Assembly (NCBI GenBank): GCA_009760855.2 | Contig: WPIO01000057.1 | Span: 2,072,001-2,136,000 of the forward strand | DNA from: Cristatella mucedo | Lineage: Eukaryota > Bryozoa > Phylactolaemata > Cristatellidae | Direction: 5' to 3' | DNA: 64,000 bases | Shown: positions 56,246 to 64,000 of the stretch, piece after piece | How the letters are laid out: each line of letters starts with the position of its first letter | How positions within the stretch are numbered: position 1 is the first letter of the stretch | Position numbers and translations under genes: made by a program | Notes under the pieces: model-generated | What the model was told of the DNA's origin: nothing | The model's database searches: none | Seen by the model: only the letters and a program-made list of their open reading frames with translations

Positions 56246-57649
56246 ACCTCCATGAGTGCCACGGTCGGCCCGAGCACCGGCCGCTCGTGCTGCTTCCACT
56301 CTAGCGCTCTCGACTCGCTCGTTTAGCACGATGCACTCCGCGCCGTCGCTCCATTCGTCGAGCCACTCGACGAAACCTCGCAGGGGTGCCGTGCCCGAAA
56401 TCTGCGCGTGAGCTGACCTTGCACTTTGGCCGGCGTGCTGGCGAACCGAGGTGCGTAACTAACGAGTGTGCCGTCCCTCGGCTGGACGACGGCCAGATTA
56501 GGCCTCGGATTGCAGGCCTGAGCGCCGCCGGTCTGCCGGCAGTTTGCCTCTGCCCTTCTGGCGCTAAGCCATCGTCGTTGGGTCGCCAGCGCTCAGCATC
56601 GGAGCGGGTCGGTCGCTACCTTCGGTCGTCGTCCGGTAGCTGAGTCGCTGGAGGGGGCGGGACGAACGACCCTACCGGGTGACGCGGTAGCTCGTTCCTC
56701 TAGAGAAGGGCGTCCCGGTCTGTCGCTCTCTCCACGAAAACCCGAAAGCCTTTGTCTGCTCATGGCGGAAGCTTTGCCCCATTCCTACCCCGTAGGGATC
56801 CTGGCCGTCATCATTTCGAAGCGGATGGGTCAACCGCGGCAGCCGCAGGTTGGTCAAAGTGCTAGCAGTTTGCAAGTGTTGCTAGGCAGCTAGTGCAGGA
56901 ACAAAGGCTGTCGTTTTTTCACGGCTCTTTGTCATCACTGTCACTACACCGCATCGAAGTCTCCGTTATCTTCAATGTGTTTCTGGGGCGAAGTTGAGTT
57001 ATCGAAGAAGCTCCGTTCGCCGTTTGTAGCTGGCTTTGAAGTATCCTTGAAGTATCCACGGTCCATCGGATCCGGCAACCGGGCCAAAGCACGTGCTGAA
57101 AATTGCGGCATACAATCTGGAGAACAAAACCTGGAATCGGGTTGTACATTAAAACACCACCAGTCTTTTATGCGAAAAATGCAAATAAATACAAATAAAT
57201 TTACTAGAAGAAAATCCAATATAGTTCTAACAAGTTAGCGAATATAAAAGTGCCAAAATATATGCTAATAGATCGGGCTCAGTCCAAGTTGGTACGAGCA
57301 CTTTCTAACTCATCTTTAGCTAGAACCTAGCCCGATGTCTCAATTAGGTTCCAGTTCGCAATCTATCTCGTGGATTGCGACCCCCTAGACTAAGCTGTAA
57401 TGATGGGTAGCGAACAGGTGCTCTGCTCTGAATTGTGTTTCTGTGAGCCCAATTTATTAGTGGCTAATGCATCGCACTTATTGGAAGCTACGCGTTTCAT
57501 AATGCTAGACCTTGTATCTGTGACTCTACATTAGCCTGCGATTAACTGTGAGTCAGAAAACTACGAAGTGTTTGACCAGTTCAGGTCTCCTGCACATTTT
57601 TGAAGCACGGCTCACCTTTCACTCATATCAGAGGTACTTGAATGAGTAC
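56246..57649. other. Unassigned stretch
   Basis: CpG-rich to about 56.9 kb, then AT-richer and quieter. No gene or shared repeat is supported. Confidence 0.4.
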
Positions 57650-58385
57650 TAACAGGCAGTGAATTCGAATTGAACGATGATAAAAGCAACTTACCAGTTA
57701 GGCGCAAACTAGTTATTAAAAATTGCGGAACCTATACCTCACCATGGACTCAGACACCAAATCTCCTGTAGCTTCTGCATGAAATTGGATGTACTGTTCT
57801 AAAGTGACCTTTTACCAGACGGATGTAAACAGCTCCACAATCAAGTCAGTCTACTCTTAATTACGTAAAACTGCGAACTTTGGGCCGGCTTAGACAAGAA
57901 TACTGTATTGAAGTTGGCCCATGCTTTTGTGACTTCCCGTTTTGACTTAGGCAATGCAAAATTCCCAGGTCCCATTTCTCCTGCCTACCTATCCGAAATG
58001 CTTAACCAACTGGCCAGGCATAGTAACATTCACTCTTAAGATTCGTCGTTTAACTGCGTTTCAAATATGGAGCCCGTGCCTTTAGTTTTAGTTTGTTTGC
58101 TTCCAAAGCCGTAAACTCAATATAACTACCATCGCAACAAACCTTGAGGACATTCAAAAAAGACACCAAAAACGAACCAATTTCTGACATCATTCACTGG
58201 GTCCGTGTTGTCTTTTTTATGCGTACGCGTGCTGCCACTGCGCCTGATATCACCAAGCAATTTTAATGCTTCCTTTCCAGCATATGTAAAGTGCCTAGGT
58301 GGAGATTTATCTCCCCTAGGATGATTTATACATGTCTTATCGTTCCTAATAGTAATAGCATTACTGTTATTGTCACTCTTTCTGT
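57650..58385 (+). mobile_element. LINE-B copy, old
   Basis: TTGAACGATGATAAAAGCAA (the NDDKSN position), then GGCCGGCTTAGACAAGAATA, TTGGCCCATGCTTTTGTGAC, the 3' UTR TGCTGCCACTGCGCCTGA and the terminal GTAAAGTGCCTAGGTGGAGA. Many indels. Nevertheless the order is preserved from the RT end to the tail. Confidence 0.65.
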
Positions 58386-58479
58386 TACGTCGGATCTCAT
58401 GGCAGCGTTTGATAGAATTTATGGTCACCACTTTCTTGCACGCCTATCGCTTTGCCTGGGCACTGAACTGGTAGTAATG

Positions 58480-58690
58480 TAAAGTAATATATATCCGTCT
58501 GTAACTCCACAAAGCCAAAGACTAAGTGGGTATTACGCAGGAGAGTTTTTCATGGCACACTCACAGCCTAAGCAGCTTTCGGTACGAATCCGGTAGCCAA
58601 CAGACTTCATCTCACGAAACACTGAGAAAGTGGGAAGCATAGATAGCAGAGTCAGGAGAGCAGTTGAGGTAGTGAGTAGCACTGGCACTA
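58480..58690 (-). mobile_element. LINE-A 3' tail
   Basis: GTCTGTAACTCCACAAAGCC, GTGGGTATTACGCAGGAGAG, GTAGCCAACAGACTTCATCT, GAAAGTGGGAAGCATAG. Complete at its 3' end, truncated after 210 bp, abutting a forward LINE RT fragment. Confidence 0.75.
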
Positions 58691-58960
58691 CTCTGCAGCA
58701 TGTATCCGATTTGTTTGTGGTAATTCTAGAGATTATGTGTCAAGTACCATCGGCCACCTGGCTAGCCTTTGAATCAGGGTTAACCCAGAATTTGCACCAA
58801 GTCCCCATTCTTTTCACGATTACTACTCTCACTCTCGCCGATGGAACCACCAGGCATATTCTATCTAATCTTTTATTTCTATGCCGATGACGCACAGGTG
58901 TACCCTATGCACTGACCTTTCTTAGCCTTCCACAGCTCCAGACTCCCTTAGTTGCTATGC
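58691..58960 (+). mobile_element. LINE RT palm fragment
   Basis: CCAAGTCCCCATTCTTTTCA matches the GxVLGPILFT position, and TTCTATGCCGATGACGCACA encodes FYADDAQ, the catalytic box. Probably LINE-B. Very short and decayed. Confidence 0.6.
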
Positions 58961-58984
58961 AGCTCACATTGCCGATATTAATAG

Positions 58985-59150
58985 GGCCACGGAATCCCAG
59001 GAGGTAATGTGCCCACTCTTCACGACCGAGGTGGCGGGTTCAAATACTGTAGCGGGCGATCCTTCATTGCCAGCTGCAAGTGGTGGTGATAGCCATTAAG
59101 GCTATTCTGCCACTTTATAAATGAGGCTGATAAATTGATCTTTTGATTTG
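58985..59150 (+). repeat. SINE-2 copy
   Basis: CTTCACGACCGAGGTGGC, GGGTTCAAATACTGTAGC (B-box), GCAAGTGGTGGTGATAGCCA, TTAAGGCTATTCTGCCAC and AAATGAGGCTGATAAATTGA. Near full-length. Confidence 0.8.
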
Positions 59151-59747
59151 TTTAGTCTGCAGAAATTATTTTGTGTGTGCTTTTATGTGATACAATCGTG
59201 CATGTCATCGCCACTAATCAGTTTAAATCCTTCCTGTCTATTTCACATGTGATTCGCCGAGAATGAGATCTGTACTTTGGGAAGATTCACGGATGTATTA
59301 TGATTGCCACTACTACATCAAGTAGCAGATTTAATGTGACTTGATTAAGCTCGATGCCGACCACAGCAGGCGTAACGGTTTCGGAGTGGTACTCAATTTA
59401 CAGATAAAAGCGTACGCATTCATTTGCGAAATACATTCCGAGATTTTGCTCGAACACGAAATGAAAACTTGAAGCTGAGGCTTCAAAGCGCCAAGTTCAC
59501 GGTCAAGGGCGGAGTAGTTTCGATAGCTCAATCGGTTAGAGCACTGGACCGAATACTCGGAGTGGCGGCCAGGCGGCATTCTCATCAGGCACTCGGCTCC
59601 ACTGGGCAAACAGCATCTGTTAGCACTGCAGTATGAAATATTAAGCTTTGCGTGGATGCATTAGCACCTCAATTTTACTCCAGCTATGCTGTGTTCTATG
59701 CCATTTCTATTCCAGTTCTATCAATATCGGTCGCTTGGCTGAGGTAA
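59151..59747. other. Unassigned stretch with an A-box-like motif
   Basis: GATAGCTCAATCGGTTAGAG at 59521-59540 looks like a tRNA D-arm, but no B-box or cloverleaf follows. It may be the head of another tRNA-derived repeat. Confidence 0.35.
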
Positions 59748-59915
59748 AGAAAAGTTAGCTGACTAAATAGCCTCATTTATATAACCGCAGAAATGCCTTA
59801 ACGGCTATCGCCGCCCGCTTGCAGTGGGCAGCACAGTATCTCACACTGCGGGACTTGAACCCATGACCTGGGTGATGGTGAGCGAGCACCTCACCCTTGG
59901 GCAAGCTCTCGCTGC
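59748..59915 (-). repeat. SINE-2 copy
   Basis: Reverse strand: AGCTGACTAAATAGCCTCAT, AATGCCTTAACGGCTATCGC, CCCGCTTGCAGTGGGCAGC, GGGACTTGAACCCATGACC (B-box), GAGCGAGCACCTCACCCTTG (A-box side). Full-length and well preserved. Confidence 0.82.
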
Positions 59916-60324
59916 TGGCTTTGCGTTGGTGCGGCAGACACGATACGTACATTCGCTGTGCATCTGTTTAGCAGTCCGAAGAAGCGAAGGACGTGCTCAC
60001 TTAATTCGTCTCGTTGACCGGCCAAGGTGTCGGATTGGAAATCGGGATCTCGTTCTACCTGGAAGAAGACGGTGAAAGGTGAGCCTGGCTTAGTAGGCAA
60101 GGCTGAAAAAACCCAGGCTTAATCCTAGCTTAGCCTTAGCCAAGCGCGCGCGGTGAGTAGCTCTTGCTACGCTTGGCCCACCTTGCCCACAAATGCCCTT
60201 CCACTGTCTTCGGAGGCGCGTGAAAAGATCTCCTCGCTCGGATGTTATGCGTGCGTGCCCCGAAGTCTGGGCACACGTGCGCGTGCAATGAGGCGCTTAC
60301 AGTTAATGAAAAAATCAAGAAGTC
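59916..60324. other. Unassigned stretch
   Basis: Nothing recognised except a short repeated AGCCTGGCTTAGTAG / AGCCTTAGCCAAG theme. Confidence 0.35.
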
Positions 60325-60835
60325 GTGCTCATCTGTAGCGAACGTCGAAGTTGCCTCGTTACACCACTTCTCGCCAACCTGCACTGGCTCTCCATCAAGC
60401 AGCATATCGACTTCAAGGCTGTATCGCTCATTTCCTAGTCATCTTATTTTCTCGCTCTGGCCTACCTATTCAAACTACTTCCCATTCAAGCTAGGAATTG
60501 CACTACCCGCTCATCTGACTTCAGTAAGATAGCTAAGCTTCTAAACAACCTCAAATCCTTTTGGGGTCGTCCTTTTACCGTGCGTACTACCAAAGCCCGG
60601 AGCTCACTCGCAACTGACGTCCCGAAATTCCTTGACTGGTGAAAGTTAAACAGAATCTAAAACTGCACCTGCTTATTACAGAATTTTCCAAGTCCTTGTG
60701 AATCGTCTCGTGTGCTAACACCGAGCAAATTTTCACTAATCAATTGGCATGCTTCATGTGCAGAATGCTATAAAGGGACTTGGTTCTCTTAGGGCACTAT
60801 ACACATTTCAGTATGACTATTACTATCATAGTTAA
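60325..60835 (+). mobile_element. LINE-B copy, old
   Basis: GTTGCCTCGTTACACCACTT, GCCAACCTGCACTGGCTCTC, AACCTCAAATCCTTTTGGGG, AAGCCCGGAGCTCACTCG, then the terminal AGGGACTTGGTTCTCTTAGG and GCACTATACACATTTCAG. Degenerate throughout. Confidence 0.7.
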
Positions 60836-61396
60836 GTGAAAAGAGCTCATCGGTAAAAAGGCCGATATTCTTCATCGAAATGTGGCGCTTTATCAGAGAT
60901 GGGCGGCGCCACAATCTGATATCGCCGCAGCAAAGCTCTTGACTTGGAACAACTTGGCAAACTTATTGGCCTCGACTAAAAGCGTACACAGTCATCTGAC
61001 CATATCCAGCGGCGGGTTGATTAGCCGCAGAGACTACAGTCCGAAGGTATTCGCTGTTACCTGTCTGTCATCGGTAAGCCTGTCGTCTGAGTCGCCTGCG
61101 AGCGGCTGACACCGGTTTCTAAGCGGCGATGCCGACCTAGATTCATAAGGATGTTTTTGTGACCGGTCGGGATGAGCTGGCCGCATGCGCACGGCAGTCG
61201 GTGACTAGCTGTGGCTCAGCACACTCCATGGAAACAGTGCCTATATCTCACCGGATTAAGGTCTTCGAGCTTAGTCACCTCATGTGCGATGGCAGCCGCC
61301 AGATTCGCTCAGAATGACAGCAGCCAAGATGAACCGCGGTAGTCAGCTCGGCAATTAGAATATTTACCACATACGGATATAGCAAAAGCAACGGAA

Positions 61397-61398
<2 letters not shown>
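60836..61398. other. Unassigned stretch
   Basis: Nothing recognised. Confidence 0.4.

Positions 61399-61454
<56 letters not shown>
61399..61454 (+). repeat. (GT)n microsatellite
   Basis: About 28 GT units, pure. Confidence 0.97.
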
Positions 61455-61457
<3 letters not shown>

Positions 61458-61579
61458 TGACTGCGAGCATGTGAGAGCGTGTGTATAAAGTGTATATACA
61501 CCTATACGCGAATGGACATCTGTATATACAGATCGCACACAGCTACAATGTGAATGTACCGATATAAATAAATAAATAA

Positions 61580-61592
<13 letters not shown>

Positions 61593-61661
<69 letters not shown>
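61593..61661 (+). repeat. (GT)n microsatellite preceded by (AAAT)n and (TA)n
   Basis: About 34 GT units after AAATAAATAAATAAATATAT. Together with 61399-61454 it brackets about 140 bp of unique sequence. Confidence 0.97.
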
Positions 61662-61663
<2 letters not shown>

Positions 61664-61789
61664 TTGACAATTAATCCGAGCAGACTAAGCAAGGAGTTCA
61701 AAGAACTACACTGCAAAACCGGAAGTATCTCCCGATGCTCTTGGCTTACACGCTGGCATGCTCAATCAGCTCCCTACTATTTCCAGACC

Positions 61790-62157
61790 ACTTGTCATCA
61801 GATGAGCACATTTCTTTCGCCGTCAAGTTGGCCTATTTTTAGCTAAGAAACGTAGCCAAAGTCCGGGCCTGATTAGGTAGAGCACCACAGCCCAACTAGT
61901 TCACACATTGGTGACATCGCGTCTAGATTATTGCTGTGCCCTTGATTCTTGACCCCCGGCCTGTGCCATGAGTATTAAGCAACTGGTGCAAACCTGAGTG
62001 GTTCGTCTGTTTTGTCACAAGCGTAGCTGCCACACCACACAACTTCTGTCGAAGTTTCATTGGTTGCCTCTCTAGTGTCGAATTGATTTCAAGATCCTTA
62101 GTCTGGCTTACAGTTCACTTCACTCGCTTGTGCCAACCTACTTATCCGACCTATAAG
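61790..62157 (+). mobile_element. LINE-B fragment, 3'-incomplete
   Basis: CAAGTTGGCCTATTTTTAGC, CCACAGCCCAACTAGTTCAC, GCAACTGGTGCAAACCTGAG, ACTTCTGTCGAAGTTTCATT, TATTTATCCGACCTATAAGG. It stops at LSDL and meets an inverted LINE-B tail. Confidence 0.68.
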
Positions 62158-62345
62158 GTATAATAATAATAACATTAATAATACACTCGATAAAGCACCC
62201 TCGGAGAACTCAATCTCTTTCTAGGCACATTGAATTGGCTGCAACGAAGCAGATCGAATGGTGAGTGGTATCATGCTTAATAAACAATATGAATACAATG
62301 GTTAGGGGTAACATGCACAGGGTCAGCATTCCTTTGACTTGCTAG
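62158..62345 (-). mobile_element. LINE-B 3' terminus
   Basis: (AATAAT)n, CGATAAAGCACCCTCGGAGA, ACTCAATCTCTTTCTAGGCA, then ATGGTTAGGGGTAACATGCA and CAGGGTCAGCATTCC. Inverted relative to 61790-62157. Confidence 0.78.
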
Positions 62346-62535
62346 GAGGCAGCCCTTAAGAGGTTAGCCTTCAAGTGGTTCGAGCCGGCCCTCATGCAAA
62401 GCAGTGGCTTGCGGAAGTGCTCCGGAAAAAAGTCCCGAGTGCAGCAGCTTGGTAAGCGAACGAATCAGCTGCCCACGCTGTCGCTCGAGGCAGCTGATGG
62501 GAGGGAGCAGCTCAAATGCTGGACGCGGAGGTTCT

Positions 62536-62537
<2 letters not shown>

Positions 62538-62625
<88 letters not shown>
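62538..62625 (+). repeat. (GA)n microsatellite
   Basis: About 43 pure GA units, flanked by CTGAC and GGGCCAGC. Confidence 0.97.
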
Positions 62626-62626
<1 letters not shown>

Positions 62627-62839
62627 CCAGCTGGCTGCAGCTGGCTACGCCGCATAAATCTCCTGAGACTGTGCGGTTTCTGAATAGCGGTCAATGGTGC
62701 TGCAAGAAGCCGTACGCCGAACTACTAGCTGGTGGGACGTGACTTGGTCTTTGAGCCTGTCTGCCGATTTCTTGCTCCTTCCTTCCTTCCGACGACGCCG
62801 ATGCTTTGTAGCCCTTTCCGGCATCTGCCGGAGCCAGAA

Positions 62840-63030
62840 TCCATAGCCCGGGTGTTGGCGAGCGGAAGATTTATGCACCTGGGCCAAGGCCCAGGGATAT
62901 GGCGCTCGCTCTTCACGAATCGGGTCGTGCGTTTCGAGTCCGTCAGTGATCTAGTTTGTATTGACCACTGCAAGTGGTGGCGATAGCCATGACGGCTCTT
63001 CCGCCGCTACATTAATGAGGCTGAGTATCT
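62840..63030 (+). repeat. SINE-2 copy
   Basis: GCTCTTCACGAATCGGGTCG, CGTTTCGAGTCCGTCAG (B-box), CCACTGCAAGTGGTGGCGAT, ACGGCTCTTCCGCCGCTAC and TTAATGAGGCTGAGTA. The A-box region is extended and partly palindromic (CTGGGCCAAGGCCCAGG). Confidence 0.78.
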
Positions 63031-63044
63031 TCAGTTATCAAAGG

Positions 63045-63480
63045 CCGCCCCACCGAAGCTGATGCTGACGACTTCAGAGTTAAAAGGACAGCTTGTCGCC
63101 GTCGGCGTACAAATAACGATCCCGACGCTGCGGGTCAGAGCCACCCTCTCGGCAGACGCTAGGTAGATAAAGAGCAGCGATGGACAGAGAGCGGGTACTT
63201 GGACCCGGCAGTTGCTGACAGGTTCGCGGTGCAAGACCTTAGCGACGCACGACATGAACTGAACGAGAGGACCCGGGCAGGTGCGACCTGAGTCATTATG
63301 TCCTCATCGGCTAGACCTATTGTTGTCCTCAATCTCTCTAGCAGCAGGATCCTGTGATCAATGGAGTCAAAGCTTCCAGCAGGTCTTGCAGGCAGACGAA
63401 GGCATAGACTTTACTGTCCATGACAGAAGGCCATTAGCCTATGGATGAGAGTGGTTTCAGTGGAATTGGGTCGCTTTAGT
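63045..63480 (-). mobile_element. Diverged LINE RT fragment
   Basis: The minus strand reads SFDSIDHRILLLERLRTTIG at about 63320-63390 (RT motif with the first catalytic Asp) and RYLYADGDKLSF at about 63095-63130, where the second Asp of the YADD box is Gly. Motif order and spacing fit a CR1/L2-type RT. It differs from LINE-A and LINE-B by eye and may be a third family. Confidence 0.6.
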
Positions 63481-63728
63481 CAGCCATGAATTTCTTGGTA
63501 AGCCTGCTTTTGATGCTGACGGTGGCAGCAGTCGACGACGACCGAACGCTGCAGCTTTGAATGTTCGATGGAAACCTTTGCTGCACAACGACCGCTTAGT
63601 CTCAATGACTTGCACGGAGTTACATGCATTAGATGCATACAATGCATGTGCTGCGAATCGGAATGCTAGCCACTCCCTTAAGCGCCCATAGTAGAGGATT
63701 GTAGCACTGTGATGGCTGTTCGTCTCGG
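63481..63728. other. Unassigned stretch
   Basis: Contains ATGCATTAGATGCATACAAT, a small direct repeat of ATGCAT words. No gene. Confidence 0.35.
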
Positions 63729-63753
63729 GAGGGAGAGAGAGAGAGAGAGAGAG
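63729..63753 (+). repeat. Short (GA)n run
   Basis: Eleven to twelve GA units after GGGAGG. Confidence 0.9.
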
Positions 63754-64000
63754 TAGGACAGTATATGTACACACAGTCTATCGTACGCGAGCACAGGACG
63801 TAAACATTCTAAGGCCCCTAATACGGTCCGCTCGAGAGACTACTTATCGGCTAACGAAGTCTCTCTGCGGTTCCACGAATGGCTGCCGTTAACGGAGGCG
63901 AGTCATCAATGCTGAAGAGGCAAATACAAACCCTGCTCTCAGAGGATTAGTGCTAGTAAGATACATTGATGTGTTTACGCGGCGATTGCACTGGCTATTG
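63754..64000. other. Unassigned stretch
   Basis: Nothing recognised before the window edge. Confidence 0.35.

Noticed and set aside
59515-59575. tRNA gene candidate
   Set aside because: A D-arm-like TAGCTCAATCGGTTAGAGC is present, but no anticodon arm, T-arm or B-box follows. Most likely a remnant of a tRNA-derived repeat.
61275-61670. Thr/His- and Val/Cys-repeat frames
   Set aside because: Artefacts of the two GT microsatellites.

Overview
This window is metazoan nuclear DNA, almost certainly from an invertebrate or basal chordate. The taxon cannot be fixed from the sequence. It contains no operons, Shine-Dalgarno sites, phage or CRISPR. It does contain non-LTR retrotransposons of the CR1/L2 group, two tRNA-derived SINE families, a piggyBac-type foldback MITE and very long CT/GA microsatellites. 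No complete host gene can be demonstrated. A few exon-like blocks are offered at low confidence. Family names used here (LINE-A, LINE-B, SINE-1, SINE-2) are local labels, and repeat borders are good to roughly 10-30 bases.

LINE-A encodes an RT C-terminal half with YADDTQLYL, then conserved stretches around LSRLDYC, HVSPLLKEL and LWNSLP, and ends in a tail like GTTACAGA...ACATTACATT. LINE-B carries FDTIDH, GVPQGSVLGP and YADDTQLYL, then PAYLSD and KAWNSLPTCVR. Its 3' UTR contains 35-45 bp subrepeats, and it ends in a conserved hairpin-like stretch followed by (ATT)n. All copies are 5'-truncated and decayed. SINE-1 has a tRNA-like head and a 3' tail clearly related to that of LINE-B, which points to a LINE/SINE mobilisation partnership. 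SINE-2 has about eleven copies, a tRNA-like head and a different tail whose partner LINE is not visible here.

Layout. 1-23 kb is CpG-poor: LINE/SINE fragments, a 642-bp TTAA-flanked palindromic MITE (7512-8153), and scattered exon-like blocks, the best being 20381-20617 after a good splice acceptor. This is what a transcribed, methylated gene body would look like. From about 23 kb CpG frequency rises. 23-38 kb is repeat-rich, including a LINE-B nested in a LINE-A (36400-37890) and a tandem SINE-2 pair (33066-33413). 38.5-57 kb is GC- and CpG-rich with long CT tracts, strong GC hairpins, AT-rich cruciform-like sequence, a SINE-1 split by a LINE-B (48020-48900) and a GC-box cluster (53927-53955). 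57.6-64 kb returns to LINE/SINE remnants with two long GT tracts.

The coherent biology in the window is the repeat ecology: LINE-B as likely driver of SINE-1, an orphan SINE-2, nested insertions that give relative ages, and a foldback MITE that could make a long hairpin RNA if transcribed.
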